This document shows positions 43,736 to 53,625 of a stretch of DNA of 64,000 nt, one piece after another (position 1 is the first letter of the stretch; each line of letters begins with the position of its first letter). The stretch is from Roseivirga thermotolerans. GTDB taxonomy: Bacteria > Bacteroidota > Bacteroidia > Cytophagales > Cyclobacteriaceae. The notes beneath the pieces are model-generated. The model made no database searches and was not told where the DNA came from. It was given only the letters and a program-made list of their open reading frames with translations. The DNA lies in contig NZ_BNAG01000002.1 of the NCBI RefSeq assembly GCF_014653175.1, positions 826,239 to 890,238 of the forward strand, written 5' to 3'. The translations under genes and the position numbers were made by a program.

Positions 43736-44278
43736 TTAGCCAATGCCCAGCTCCACTTTGTTTTTCTCCAAAACGTTAATAATAAATTGGATATGGTCGT
43801 CTAGTTCTACTCCTAAAAGCTTAACACCTGTTTCTATTTCGTCTCTTTCTACTTTAGCTGCAAAGCTCTTTTGCTTGAGTTTTTTCTTAACCGATTTGGG
43901 AGTCAGCCCGTCAATTCCTTGTGGTCTTACCTGGCAGCAGGCTATAATAAATCCGGTGAGTTCATCGCAGGCCAATAGTGCTTTATCAAGCAAGGTCTCA
44001 TAGCTCACACCCCATTTGGTATAGTGGGCAGCTATGGCATGGGCCATTGTGTCTTCGCCTTTCTCTCTTAACAGGGCCACAATTTTATGAGGGTGTTCTT
44101 CAGGAAATGCCTCGTAGTCAGCATCATGGAGCATGCCCGTTATTGCCCATTGCTCCGCATCCTCGCCAAAATGCTCTCCATAAGCTTCCATAACCAGCTC
44201 TACACTTCGGGCATGTCGCAGTAGGCTTTCAGTCTTAGTCCAGTTTTCGAGTATAGTTCTTGCTTCTTTTCTGTTCAT
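43736..44278 (-). CDS. HD-domain hydrolase
   Basis: A 180-aa protein with an HD metal-binding arrangement: LRHARSVELVMEAYGEH, then GMLHDADYEAFPEEHPHK and AHAIAAHYTKWG. The His, His-Asp and later His/Asp residues are present. Related to predicted HD hydrolases of bacteria acting on nucleotides or other phosphates; substrate unknown. Starts inside the stop of the alpha/beta hydrolase gene (ATGA). Confidence 0.85.
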   Translation of the reverse strand: MNRKEARTILENWTKTESLLRHARSVELVMEAYGEHFGEDAEQWAITGMLHDADYEAFPEEHPHKIVALLREKGEDTMAHAIAAHYTKWGVSYETLLDKALLACDELTGFIIACCQVRPQGIDGLTPKSVKKKLKQKSFAAKVERDEIETGVKLLGVELDDHIQFIINVLEKNKVELGIG

Positions 44279-45249
44279 TTGAGGTGTTTTTCGAAAAAGG
44301 CTACGATGGTTTCTTTGAGTTCTTCGTTCAGTGGTAGATCCGGGTTTGTATAAGATGCCATGTTTTTATTCTTATCAGCCGGAGCATTCTTAAGAATGTG
44401 GTTCATACCATCAATTACTTTGAGTTCTGCCCTTTCATTGGCAATCTGCAAGCGTTGGGCATCATCTACGGTCACTTGTAAGTCGGTGCTGCCCGCCACC
44501 ACCAATATTGGGATTTCGAGTTTTTCCATTTCAACCAATGGGTCGTACTTCATCCATGAAATCATGAAGGGCTGTACGCTCGGCCTGAAAACGCTGAGCA
44601 AATAGGGCGGTATATTTTCAACGGTTTTGCCTTGCTCCAATTGGGCAAAAATGCTTTTGGCTTCTTCTACAATGTTCGATGGGTTGAAGGGGTTGGACTT
44701 GATTTGGAGCATAATGGTTTCATCGATAGTAAGGGATGGCCCGGCCAATGAGGCAAAAGCTTTAACACCAGGCTCTTGAGAAATTCGCATACCAATTAGC
44801 GAACCCTGCGAATGCCCAATTACTCCAATATTCATAAAGCGTTTGTCTTTTGACAGGTAGTGAAGCCAAGCGCGGGCATCGTCTACAAAATCTTCAAAAA
44901 TAAGTTCGCTTTCAGAAGTAGGAGTATGGTTGCTTAGACCAAGGCCTCGTTTGTCGAATCGTAAGGAGGCAATGCCATTGGCCGCAAGGGTTTCGGCCAA
45001 CAACTTGAGGGAGTTGTTTTTGCCTTCTAAGGCTGCCGAGTTGCCATCTTTATCGGTTGGTCCTGAACCCTGAATGATTAGTACTACCGGTAGTTTCTTT
45101 TTAGAGCCTTCAGGAAACATAATGGCTCCGCCCAGTTCATGGCCTTCATTTTGGATATGAACCATCTCTTCCTCGAATCGTTGTGCGTGGTTGAGGAATG
45201 GGCTAAGGATTAAGATCAGAAAGATTGAAAATGATATCAGTCTGCTCAT
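44275..45249 (-). CDS. Secreted alpha/beta hydrolase
   Basis: A 324-aa protein with a signal peptide (MSRLISFSIFLILILSPFLNHA). The fold motifs are VVLIIQGSGPTDKDGN, SLRFDKRGLGLS, the nucleophile elbow GHSQGS with Ser at about residue 147, PILVVAGSTDLQVT with the acid, and a final catalytic His in GMNHILKNAP. A serine esterase or peptidase in the periplasm is expected. Substrate unknown. First gene of the operon with the HD and Sir2 genes. Confidence 0.88.
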   Translation of the reverse strand: MSRLISFSIFLILILSPFLNHAQRFEEEMVHIQNEGHELGGAIMFPEGSKKKLPVVLIIQGSGPTDKDGNSAALEGKNNSLKLLAETLAANGIASLRFDKRGLGLSNHTPTSESELIFEDFVDDARAWLHYLSKDKRFMNIGVIGHSQGSLIGMRISQEPGVKAFASLAGPSLTIDETIMLQIKSNPFNPSNIVEEAKSIFAQLEQGKTVENIPPYLLSVFRPSVQPFMISWMKYDPLVEMEKLEIPILVVAGSTDLQVTVDDAQRLQIANERAELKVIDGMNHILKNAPADKNKNMASYTNPDLPLNEELKETIVAFFEKHLK

Positions 45250-45319
45250 AGTCGATCAGTTAGAAAGCTAATGATTTCAATGGAGACTTAAAACAATAAG
45301 TAGGCCAATGGGGCCAATG

Positions 45320-47635
45320 TTACTTCTTTCGGCCTCTGCCTTTTTTGGCAGGCGCATTGGCCGCCAGTTCCAGGCACTCTTCCAAAGTCAACTCTTCTGC
45401 TACTTTGTCTTTCGGAATTTTCACATTTTGTTTTCCAACCTTAATATAAGGTCCCCATCGCCCATTAAGTACTTGTACGTCAGGGTTTTCATCGAAGGTT
45501 TTGATGAATTTCTCGGCATCGGCTTTTCGCTTGGCTTCTATGAGTTCAATGGCTGTAGTTTCATCGATACTGAGCGGGTCATGTTCTTTACCCAGGGATA
45601 CAAACTTGTTATCGTGACGGAGGTAGGGGCCAAACCGGCCAATGGCAGCCGTAATGGCTTTGCCTTCAAATTCACCTACCTGCCTAGGTAGTTTAAAAAG
45701 CTCAAGAGCGTCTTCTAAGGTAATACTCTCTATGAATTGCCCTTTTTTGAGGCTTGCAAATTTCGGTTTTTCCTCACTGTCTTCACTTGTTTCTCCAATC
45801 TGAACCAATGGCCCAAATTTACCTAAACGTGCAATTACGGGTTTGCCAGATTCCGGGTCTATGCCTAACTCTCGGCTGCTTCCAACATCGCTGCGCTTAA
45901 TCTGTTCGGTTTGTTCAACCGTTTGGTGAAAACGACCATAGAAGTTCTTAATCATTTGATCCCAATTTTGAGATCCGCTGGCAATTTGGTCGAATTCCTC
46001 TTCTACATTGGCAGTAAAAGAGTAGTCAATTACATTGGGGAAGTGGTCAACCAGAAAGTCATTCACCACCATGGCAATGTTAGTAGGGAATAGTTTGGAT
46101 TTTTCTGCTCCTGTAATTTCGGTCAATGTGTTGGTGTTCAGTTGGTCATTTTTAAATACCAGCTCTTTGTAGTTACGTTCTACACCATCGCGATTTTCTT
46201 TAAGAACATATTCTCGTTTTTGTATGGTAGAAATGGTCGGTGCGTAGGTAGAAGGACGACCAATACCCATTTCTTCCAGCTTTTTTACCAAACTGGCTTC
46301 AGTATAGCGGGCAGGAGGGCGTGTAAACCCTTGCCGGGCCTTCATAAACTCTAGCTGAAGCGACTGCCCCACGGTGAGCGGAGGCAGCATGCCTTTAGCT
46401 TCTTCGGTCTGGTCATCATCGTCTGTCGATTCGATGTAGACCTTCAGAAAGCCCTCAAATACAACTACTTCACCTTGAGCAACAAGCTTTTCGCTATTGG
46501 TAGAAATACCAATAGTTACGGTTGTTCGCTCAAGTTGAGCTTCGGCCATTTGTGAGGCAATGGTTCGCTTCCAAATAAGCTCATAGAGCCTTTTTTCGTT
46601 GTAATCTTTTCCTGCCGAATGTGCCGAAAAATCGGTTGGTCTTATAGCTTCGTGAGCCTCCTGAGCCGATTGCGATTTGGTTTTGAACTGCCTTCTTTTG
46701 GCATAAGCTTCTCCAAAAGCCGATTTAATTTCGCTGAGCGCACCCGAAACGGCTTCTTCAGAAAGGTTCACCGAGTCCGTTCTCATATATGAGATTTTAC
46801 CGGCCTCGTAGAGGCGTTGGGCGAGTGTCATGGTTTGCGATACGGAAAAGCCCAGTTTTCGGCTGGCCTCTTGCTGCAGGGTAGAGGTGGTAAAAGGTGC
46901 TGCAGGAGATCGCTTTGCCGGTTTTTTATCGAGCGATTCAATAGTGTAAGAAGCTCCTTTGCAACTTTCCAGAAAAGCCCTGGCTTCTTCTTCAGAATCG
47001 AACCGTTTAGGGATTTCTGCTTTCAGTTCTTTGCCGTCTATATCAAAGATGGCCGACACTTTGAAGAAGGAGTTTACCTCAAACTGATCTATTTCTCTCT
47101 CTCGTTCTACCACCAGCCGTACGGCTACTGACTGTACCCGGCCGGCAGAAAGTCCTCGTTTAATCTTTTTCCAGAGCACGGGAGAAAGCTCATAACCTAC
47201 CAGACGATCGAGAATTCTACGAGCTTGTTGTGCATTTACCAGGTCCTCATCAATGGTGCGAGGATTTTCCAGAGCCTTCTGAATAGCCGACTTGGTAATT
47301 TCCCTGAAAACGATTCGCTTGGTATGACCTTCTTTAAGCTTTAAGGCCTCTTTGAGGTGCCAGCTAATAGCTTCTCCTTCGCGGTCATCATCACTGGCCA
47401 GATAGATCATTTCGGCTTCTTTAGCCAGTTTTTTAAGGTTTTTTATGACCTCTTTCTTGTCGGCTGTAACCTCGTAGGTGGGCTTAAAACCATTTTCAAT
47501 ATCAATGGCTTTATCTCCTTTGGGTAGGTCGCGTACGTGGCCGTAGCTCGATACTACCTTGAAGTCTTTTCCAAGGTATCCTTCTATAGTTTTGGCTTTG
47601 GCCGGTGACTCGACAATGACAAGATTTTTCGACAT
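45320..47635 (-). CDS. topA: DNA topoisomerase I
   Basis: A 771-aa protein. It relaxes negative supercoils through a covalent phosphotyrosine. Toprim domain at about 1-112 with SDDDREGEAI (81-90); catalytic Tyr283 in GKISYMRTDSVN; the central IA domain RPPARYTEASLVKKLEEMGIGRPSTYAPTI. The C-terminus carries repeats of a Gly-Arg-Phe/Trp-Gly-Pro-Tyr type (GRFGPYLR, GRWGPYIK) instead of Cys4 zinc fingers, followed by a basic KKGRGRKK tail. Divergent from sixA. Confidence 0.97.
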   Translation of the reverse strand: MSKNLVIVESPAKAKTIEGYLGKDFKVVSSYGHVRDLPKGDKAIDIENGFKPTYEVTADKKEVIKNLKKLAKEAEMIYLASDDDREGEAISWHLKEALKLKEGHTKRIVFREITKSAIQKALENPRTIDEDLVNAQQARRILDRLVGYELSPVLWKKIKRGLSAGRVQSVAVRLVVEREREIDQFEVNSFFKVSAIFDIDGKELKAEIPKRFDSEEEARAFLESCKGASYTIESLDKKPAKRSPAAPFTTSTLQQEASRKLGFSVSQTMTLAQRLYEAGKISYMRTDSVNLSEEAVSGALSEIKSAFGEAYAKRRQFKTKSQSAQEAHEAIRPTDFSAHSAGKDYNEKRLYELIWKRTIASQMAEAQLERTTVTIGISTNSEKLVAQGEVVVFEGFLKVYIESTDDDDQTEEAKGMLPPLTVGQSLQLEFMKARQGFTRPPARYTEASLVKKLEEMGIGRPSTYAPTISTIQKREYVLKENRDGVERNYKELVFKNDQLNTNTLTEITGAEKSKLFPTNIAMVVNDFLVDHFPNVIDYSFTANVEEEFDQIASGSQNWDQMIKNFYGRFHQTVEQTEQIKRSDVGSSRELGIDPESGKPVIARLGKFGPLVQIGETSEDSEEKPKFASLKKGQFIESITLEDALELFKLPRQVGEFEGKAITAAIGRFGPYLRHDNKFVSLGKEHDPLSIDETTAIELIEAKRKADAEKFIKTFDENPDVQVLNGRWGPYIKVGKQNVKIPKDKVAEELTLEECLELAANAPAKKGRGRKK

Positions 47636-47781
47636 ATTCAGGCTAGATTTAAAATTCCGATCGCTTCAAAGATGCGTATAAAACTTTCAAAAAAACAAGC
47701 GAAATAAGTTTTCGCCCTATTTTGCATGTATCAATTCAACGGATTGTTCGTTGATGGTCACATAACTGAAGAACTATCTAA

Positions 47782-48273
47782 ATGGTTAGAAATTTATTGC
47801 TTATTCGGCACGCAGAGGCCGAGTTTCCCGATGAAAAGAAGAGAGATTTTGATCGTAAACTTAGTGGCAACGGACAAAAGCAGGGTATAATTCTGGGAGG
47901 TTACATAAAACAGTTGCCTTTTCAACTAAATGCTATTTATCACAGTCCTGCCCTTAGAACCTTACAAACCAGCCAGCATATTTGTGCCGCACTTACTGAG
48001 GTGCCCCGCTTAATGGATGCAGAAGAACTGTATGAAGCAACTGGTAATCTAATGAAGGCTTTTGTGAACAGAATGGATGATAATTTTGAACATGTAGCCA
48101 TTGTGGGGCATAACCCGGGTATTTCTGATTTGTACTCCTTTCTTAGCGGTAATTATGAGCCTTATGCTCCAGCCACCTGCGCATGGCTTACTTTTGAAGC
48201 GGAAAGCTGGGCCCATGTTTCAGGCCATATGGCCATTCAGAAAGACTTTTACTATCCCGGTCAGGCTTCCTGA
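47782..48273 (+). CDS. sixA: SixA-like histidine phosphatase
   Basis: A 163-aa protein of the histidine-phosphatase superfamily: RHAEAEFP with the catalytic His at the N-terminus, DRKLSGNGQKQ, SPALRTLQTSQ, and the second His in VGHNPGISDL. Size and motifs match SixA, which removes phosphate from phosphohistidine in phosphorelay proteins. It stands between topA and the polyamine genes and is separated by 68 bases from the latter. Confidence 0.88.
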   Translation: MVRNLLLIRHAEAEFPDEKKRDFDRKLSGNGQKQGIILGGYIKQLPFQLNAIYHSPALRTLQTSQHICAALTEVPRLMDAEELYEATGNLMKAFVNRMDDNFEHVAIVGHNPGISDLYSFLSGNYEPYAPATCAWLTFEAESWAHVSGHMAIQKDFYYPGQAS

Positions 48274-48341
48274 AAAGCCGTGGCGCTATTAATTTCAAAA
48301 ATCCTTGCCTTTGAAAAGAAGGAAGGTCTTATTTTTGGCGC

Positions 48342-49619
48342 ATGGCATCATTAGGAAGACACATTATTGTTGAATATTATAACTGTTCTCCAGAGGCACT
48401 GAACGATGTGGTTCACATAGAGCAGAGCATGGAAAATGCAGCCGAAGAGGCTGGCGCAACCATCATTAACTCCACCTTTCATCACTTTTCACCCTATGGC
48501 GTAAGTGGTGTGGTTGTAATTCAGGAGAGCCATTTGGCCATACATACCTGGCCGGAATATGGCTATGCATCGGTAGACCTCTTTACTTGTGGAGATACCG
48601 TAAATCCATGGGTTTCTTATCAAATGCTAAAAGATGCGTTTGAAGCCGGTCATGGTTCGGCTGTGGAGTTGAAGCGTGGAGAAATGGCATTGCTCAAAAG
48701 AAGAAACTTTGAAGTAAAAGCCATGCGCGATGAAAGAAGTGCAGAAGATGGGAGCCCAATAAGAACCCGTGATGTATGGTTTACCGAACGCGATGATAAA
48801 ATAGCCCTTTCATTAAAGCATGATGGAAAGCTTTACGATGTTCAGTCGGATTATCAGCGAGTGGCCGTTTACAATACGCAGGCTTATGGTAACATGCTCA
48901 CTCTTGATGGTATGGTTATGACCACCGAAGTGGATGAGTATGTATACCACGAAATGATTAGTCATGTGCCCTTACTCACTCATCCCGATCCAAAACGGGT
49001 ATTGATTATTGGCGGAGGCGATGGTGGTACGGCCAGAGAGGTGCTCAAACATAAACAACTGGAAGAAGTGGTAATGGTAGAGATTGACGATAAGGTGATT
49101 GAGGCCAGTAAGTTGCACTTACCCAGTATATCGCAGAGCCTCGATGATCCTAAGCTGAACCTCATTGTTGACGATGGAATTAAGTATGTGAATGAAGCGG
49201 CCGATGGCAGCTTTGATTTGGTTATTGTAGACTCTACCGACCCGGTGGGGCCGGCAGAAGGATTGTTTTCCGTGGACTTCTACAAAGAGGTTTATCGTAT
49301 TTTGAGCGATGACGGCATAATGATTACTCAAAGCGAATCACCAAGGTTCAATAGCAAGGTGTTCAAAGAGATATATCAGACCTACAGGGGTATTTTTGGA
49401 CAGGACAAGGTGCATTGCTATCTGGCCTATATTCCTACTTACCCAACCGGTATGTGGTCGTTCAGCTATAGCTCTAAGGGCAAGGCGCATCCGCTCAAAC
49501 AAAAGAGCAAAGAAGAGGTAGAGGCTTTTGCCCAATCGGCAAAACTGAAGTACTACAATGCGGACTTACACCAGGCAGCCTTTGCTTTGCCAACCTTTGT
49601 TCGTGATATGATTGGGTAA
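48342..49619 (+). CDS. Bifunctional S-adenosylmethionine decarboxylase-spermidine synthase fusion
   Basis: A 425-aa two-domain protein. Residues 1-120 are a SpeD/SpeH-type AdoMet decarboxylase with the self-cleavage site Glu62-Ser63 ([13 protein letters not shown]), His68 and Cys83. After a linker, residues about 145-425 are an aminopropyltransferase (SpeE) with the AdoMet-site [19 protein letters not shown], and the proton-acceptor region [13 protein letters not shown]. The product of the first domain is the aminopropyl donor for the second, so fusion links the two steps from AdoMet to spermidine. Followed by a stem-loop and an agmatinase-family gene, so the cluster is polyamine biosynthesis. 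All key residues look intact. Confidence 0.95.
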   Translation: MASLGRHIIVEYYNCSPEALNDVVHIEQSMENAAEEAGATIINSTFHHFSPYGVSGVVVIQESHLAIHTWPEYGYASVDLFTCGDTVNPWVSYQMLKDAFEAGHGSAVELKRGEMALLKRRNFEVKAMRDERSAEDGSPIRTRDVWFTERDDKIALSLKHDGKLYDVQSDYQRVAVYNTQAYGNMLTLDGMVMTTEVDEYVYHEMISHVPLLTHPDPKRVLIIGGGDGGTAREVLKHKQLEEVVMVEIDDKVIEASKLHLPSISQSLDDPKLNLIVDDGIKYVNEAADGSFDLVIVDSTDPVGPAEGLFSVDFYKEVYRILSDDGIMITQSESPRFNSKVFKEIYQTYRGIFGQDKVHCYLAYIPTYPTGMWSFSYSSKGKAHPLKQKSKEEVEAFAQSAKLKYYNADLHQAAFALPTFVRDMIG

Positions 49620-49649
49620 GCCACTTGCCTATGTTAGAAACACCAATGG

Positions 49650-49680
49650 TCTAACCCATTTAGTTGGGTTAGATTATTTA
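49650..49680 (+). terminator. Stem-loop after speD-speE fusion gene
   Basis: A 9-bp perfect stem (49650-49658 with 49665-49673) with a 6-base loop, followed by TTATTTA. It lies 30 bases after the fusion gene and 20 before the agmatinase-family gene, so it may be a terminator or attenuator between the two. Confidence 0.6.
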
Positions 49681-49699
49681 GGTCTTAAAAGACAACCCT

Positions 49700-50743
49700 A
49701 TGACAAATGCTGATGATTTTAACCCCAATAATGTGGGAGTGAAGGGCACCCTGTTTGGCTTGCCCTACAGTACTGAAGATGCTAAAATTGTGGTTATTCC
49801 TGTGCCTTGGGATGTAACTGTTTCCTATGGAGCGGGCACATCTGATGGTCCTGAGGCCATTTTGGAGGCTTCTTCTCAATTAGATTATGAGCAGCCCGAT
49901 GTAAAGGAAGCCTGGAAAATTGGAGTGGCCATGGCCGAAATACCGGAAGTATGGTATTCTTTGGGCAAAGAGCTAAGGGCCAAGTCAGAACAATATATTG
50001 AGTGGCTTGAAGAGGGGAGCGACCCGGAACAGGAAGAGTACATGCTCAAAATTCTTGCAGAAGTGAATAGAGAGTGTGCTCAACTTATGGAATATGTAGA
50101 ACAGGAATGCACCTACTGGCAAGAGCAGGGTAAACTTACCGTGCTACTGGGAGGAGATCATAGTACGCCTTTGGGCCATATAAGAATGTGCGCCAAAAGG
50201 CATGCTAATCTGGCCATTTTGCAAATAGATGCTCATGCCGATTTGCGCATAGCTTATGAGGGCTTTGAATACTCGCACGCAAGCATTATGTACAATGCCC
50301 TAAAGACTCCGGAGATAAAAAAACTGGTACAGGTGGGCATTAGAGATTATTGTGAGCAAGAGGCCGAAATGGTCAGAAATTCTAAAGGAAGAATTGTTTC
50401 ATTTTACGACCAGCTTATAAAAGAACAGCAATACAGGGGTGAAAGCTGGGATGCTATCTGTGAAAAAATTATTGCTGAGTTACCCGATAAACTATACCTC
50501 TCTTTCGATATTGATGGCTTAGATCCTAAGTTATGCCCCAACACAGGAACGCCCGTTCCCGGTGGTTTTGAATTCGAACAAGTAATGTATCTCATTAAGA
50601 AAGCGGTACAGTCTGGTAAGAAAATAGTAGGTGCCGATCTGAATGAGGTTTCTCCCGGAGAAGATGAGTGGGATGCCAATGTTGGAGCGAGAGCCCTATA
50701 CCGGGTCATCAATCTGATGGCTATGAGCCAGGGGCTGATATAA
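49700..50743 (+). CDS. speB: Agmatinase/arginase-family ureohydrolase
   Basis: A 347-aa protein with the two-manganese site of the family: GGDHSTPLG, DAHADLR, and SFDIDGLDP, plus the substrate-loop GTPVPGGFEFEQ. Given its place behind the spermidine-synthase fusion it most likely converts agmatine to putrescine, the acceptor used by the SpeE domain. A longer than usual N-terminal portion includes an insertion (about residues 65-125, acidic). Arginase or a related guanidino hydrolase cannot be excluded. No arginine decarboxylase is in the window. Confidence 0.85.
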   Translation: MTNADDFNPNNVGVKGTLFGLPYSTEDAKIVVIPVPWDVTVSYGAGTSDGPEAILEASSQLDYEQPDVKEAWKIGVAMAEIPEVWYSLGKELRAKSEQYIEWLEEGSDPEQEEYMLKILAEVNRECAQLMEYVEQECTYWQEQGKLTVLLGGDHSTPLGHIRMCAKRHANLAILQIDAHADLRIAYEGFEYSHASIMYNALKTPEIKKLVQVGIRDYCEQEAEMVRNSKGRIVSFYDQLIKEQQYRGESWDAICEKIIAELPDKLYLSFDIDGLDPKLCPNTGTPVPGGFEFEQVMYLIKKAVQSGKKIVGADLNEVSPGEDEWDANVGARALYRVINLMAMSQGLI

Positions 50744-50835
50744 TTGTGAGTACCCCAAATACTTACTGCAAAGAATAGTAGTTGGTGATTGCCTCATTAA
50801 GTACTATAATAGCGTTTTAACCAAAAATAATTACG

Positions 50836-52254
50836 GTGGATTTTATTCAAGATGCTGTTTCTGGCTTTGCCGGTTGGATATGGGGTGTTCCGCTCCTTAT
50901 TTTACTAATTGGTGGTGGGCTTTTCTTTATGGTCTACAGCCGGTTTATGCCCTTTCTCTACTTTAAGCACGCCATATTGGTGTTGCTAGGTAAATACGAT
51001 GAGAAAGACAAAGAGGGACAAATAAGTCATTACGAGGCTCTTTCAACAGCTCTGGCAGCCACAGTGGGCATGGGCAATATTTCAGGAGTTGCCGTGGCCA
51101 TTACTATGGGAGGTCCCGGGGCGATCTTCTGGATGTGGGTTTCGGCATTTTTTGGTATTGCTACTAAGTTCTTTACCTGTACGTTGGCGGTTATGTACCG
51201 AGGGCGAGATTCTGAAGGTGAAGTGAGGGGAGGGCCAATGTATGTTATAACGGAAGGTCTTGGTCAGAAGTGGAGACCATTGGCGGTTTTCTTCTGTATT
51301 TTTGCACTAGTGGGGGCCTTACCCATCTTTCAGGCCAACCAACTCACAGCAGCTCTCAATACTGTTTTGGGGCCAAATATTGGCTACGATCCTGCCAATT
51401 CGTTTACTTTTTTAGGTGCTCAGATATCTTACGCTTCGCTTACCATAGGTGCAATACTTACGGTATTGGTTTCAACCGTAATTTTTGGAGGAATTAAAAA
51501 GATAGGCAAAGTGGCTGCTCGCATGGTGCCTTCAATGGTGGTACTTTACTTTATTTTGGTGGTGTACATATTACTTCAGAATGTGGGTGAAATTCCGGGG
51601 ATTTTTGCTGCTATACTCGATGAAGCATTCACCGGCAGTGCCATTTTAGGTGGAGGTGTTGGTGCAGTTATCATTGTGGGAGCAAAACGTGCAGCCTTTT
51701 CCAATGAGGCAGGTATTGGTACGGCACCAATGGTGCATGGTGACACTAAAACAGACGAACCGGTAAGAGAAGGGTTAGTAGCTATGCTGGGTCCGGCAAT
51801 CGATACTTTGCTGGTCTGTACCTTAACAGCGTTGGTTATTTTGGGCACCGGAGTGTATGAAGAATTCGTAGGGGCCGAAGATACGGGCTTGCTGGGGGTT
51901 ACTCTCACACTTAAGGCATTCAATGCTGCCATTCCCGGTGTTGGGGGATACCTCCTGGGGCTTTGTATTCTGGTTTTTGCGGTAAGCTCCTTGCTTTCCT
52001 ATTCGTACTATGGAGTAAAGTGTATGTCGTTTATGTTTGGTGCCAAACGAGGCGATTTGTATAACTACATCTACATTGGCACTATCATTTTGGGAGCCGT
52101 TACCTCATTGGGTTTTGTGGTAAACCTCATTGACAGTGGTTTTGCTTTAATGGCTATTCCCACCATGATATCGGCCATCATATTAGCGCCTAAGGCATGG
52201 GCAGCATCGCAAGATTACTTCGCACGGCTGAAACGGGGTGACTTTAAGCGATAG
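50836..52254 (+). CDS. Sodium/alanine symporter (AGCS family)
   Basis: A 472-aa inner-membrane protein starting at GTG. AGCS motifs: FKHAILVLLGKYD, YEALSTALAATVGMGNISGVAVAI, GPGAIFWMWVSAFFGIATKF, GGPMYVI, SNEAGIGTAPMVHG and the C-terminal helices. About ten transmembrane segments. It imports alanine or glycine with Na+. It ends 11 bases before the convergent thioredoxin gene. Confidence 0.95.
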   Translation: MDFIQDAVSGFAGWIWGVPLLILLIGGGLFFMVYSRFMPFLYFKHAILVLLGKYDEKDKEGQISHYEALSTALAATVGMGNISGVAVAITMGGPGAIFWMWVSAFFGIATKFFTCTLAVMYRGRDSEGEVRGGPMYVITEGLGQKWRPLAVFFCIFALVGALPIFQANQLTAALNTVLGPNIGYDPANSFTFLGAQISYASLTIGAILTVLVSTVIFGGIKKIGKVAARMVPSMVVLYFILVVYILLQNVGEIPGIFAAILDEAFTGSAILGGGVGAVIIVGAKRAAFSNEAGIGTAPMVHGDTKTDEPVREGLVAMLGPAIDTLLVCTLTALVILGTGVYEEFVGAEDTGLLGVTLTLKAFNAAIPGVGGYLLGLCILVFAVSSLLSYSYYGVKCMSFMFGAKRGDLYNYIYIGTIILGAVTSLGFVVNLIDSGFALMAIPTMISAIILAPKAWAASQDYFARLKRGDFKR

Positions 52255-52265
52255 GGGAATAGCTT

Positions 52266-52853
52266 TTATTTTCGAAGCAGGCGCTCAAAGCGTTTCGTGT
52301 TATAATTGGCCATTCCGGTTTTCTTAACAACTATTTTACCGTCTTTAGAAATTACAAAAGTGGTGGGCACTACTCCCGTTTCATATACTGTGGGCAGCTG
52401 GCTGGCAAGTTGATGAATGGGAAGGTCAAACCCTTTGTCGGCTATCCAGTCTTTGGCTTTTTGAAAATCGCGGTCTTCAGAGATCATCAGAAAGACAACA
52501 TCTTTATCGTCTTTGACTTTTTCGTAAAGCGCATTAATACCGGGCATTTCGGCCACACAGGGGGCACACCATGTGGCCCAAATATTCATAAAAATAGTTT
52601 TCCCTTTGAGAGTTTGTGCGCTCACTATCTGACCCGACTCGTTGGTGAATTTAAAGTTGTAGTTGGCCTCTTTTATTGCCATTTCATCTAGTTCCCGTGC
52701 GTTCATTATACCGGTATAGAGCACCGCTTGCTGCACTTTTCCAAAGACTTTGGCTTGAGATCCGGTAAGGTAAATGACTGCAAAAACGACCAGAATGATA
52801 GCTAATTCAATGAAATCGCGTCTGGTAGGTTTTTTCTTTTTAGGGCCTTTCAT
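52266..52853 (-). CDS. TlpA-like membrane-anchored thioredoxin
   Basis: A 195-aa protein. Basic N-terminus then one transmembrane helix (about residues 14-30), a short region, and a TlpA/ResA-type thioredoxin domain with the redox motif WATWCAPC at about 88-95, preceded by LKGKTIFMNI and followed by the cis-Pro region GVVPTTFVI. Probably faces the periplasm and reduces or oxidises disulfides in envelope proteins or cytochrome maturation. Confidence 0.92.
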   Translation of the reverse strand: MKGPKKKKPTRRDFIELAIILVVFAVIYLTGSQAKVFGKVQQAVLYTGIMNARELDEMAIKEANYNFKFTNESGQIVSAQTLKGKTIFMNIWATWCAPCVAEMPGINALYEKVKDDKDVVFLMISEDRDFQKAKDWIADKGFDLPIHQLASQLPTVYETGVVPTTFVISKDGKIVVKKTGMANYNTKRFERLLRK

Positions 52854-53003
52854 GGTATAGTGACAACTTCCGGTTAAACTAAGTTCAAACTATTGACATG
52901 AGCAATACATATGCTTATAGAAATAAATGAAACCTTCGTCAACAAGCTTTGTTAATGTACTGAACTTAGTGGCTATTTTAGAGCGCAAAACCAAAAACGA
53001 GAT

Positions 53004-53405
53004 ATGAGATTTTTGAAAAACTATTCATTATTAATTGTAGTTGCCCTTATTGTTTCAGCGTGTGGTCAGAAGGAGGGGGTTTATTTTGTGAACCTGACCG
53101 ATGGTCAGGAAGTGTCTTCCACTGTATTGGTAGAAATGGGAGTAAATGGAATGGAAGTAGAACCTGCTGGTGAAATAAACAAAGGAAAGGGGCATCATCA
53201 TATAATTATTGATGGCGGTTATATGAAAACCGGAGAAACTATTCCGGCTAATGAAACACATATTCATTATGGCAAAGGCCAAACAGAGGCTACCATTGAG
53301 TTAAGCCCGGGTAAGCATACCTTAACTCTTCAGTTTGCAAACGGAATCCATCAGTCGTATGGAGAAGCCTGGAGCAAGACCATTACGGTGAATGTGAAAG
53401 ACTAA
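53004..53405 (+). CDS. DUF4399 lipoprotein
   Basis: A 133-aa lipoprotein: signal peptide ending in a lipobox (VSACG, Cys about residue 20), then a DUF4399 domain (FVNLTDGQEVSSTVLVEMGVNG, GHHHIIIDG, HIHYGKGQTEATIELSPGKHTLTLQFANG). The three His and the beta-sandwich pattern suggest metal binding, possibly copper. Its own terminator seems to sit about 175 bases away beyond a repeat element. Confidence 0.88.
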   Translation: MRFLKNYSLLIVVALIVSACGQKEGVYFVNLTDGQEVSSTVLVEMGVNGMEVEPAGEINKGKGHHHIIIDGGYMKTGETIPANETHIHYGKGQTEATIELSPGKHTLTLQFANGIHQSYGEAWSKTITVNVKD

Positions 53406-53414
53406 ATTAGTTTA

Positions 53415-53563
53415 TAGGGTACATAGTTAGATCACATAGGAGTAATGGGGCCATTTGAGCTGCAAACTGTGTCTTTGCAGCGACTTATAAGAGCCATTCG
53501 TGAAGACACAAATGGAGGAAAAGTGTTGGGCCATATGCCATGCGACTTACGTAAATAACCCTA
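53415..53563. repeat. Intergenic repeat family, copy A
   Basis: About 149 bp, ends TAGGGTA and TAACCCTA. Holds the core palindrome around CCATTCGTGAAGACACAAATGG and a second hairpin region ACTGTGTCTTTGCAG. Inserted between the DUF4399 stop and its apparent terminator. Aligns to copies at 53735, 55265, 59955 and 61535. Confidence 0.75.
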
Positions 53564-53580
53564 ATAGCTATTTGCTATAT

Positions 53581-53625
53581 AAAAAGGGGAACAGCCGGTG
53601 TGTCTGGCAGTTCCCCTTTTTTATG
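53581..53625 (+). terminator. Strong terminator downstream of DUF4399 gene and repeat copy A
   Basis: A 12-bp perfect stem (53581-53592 with 53610-53621) with 17-base loop; the 3' arm ends in a T-run. Presumably it served the DUF4399 gene before the repeat arrived. Confidence 0.85.
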
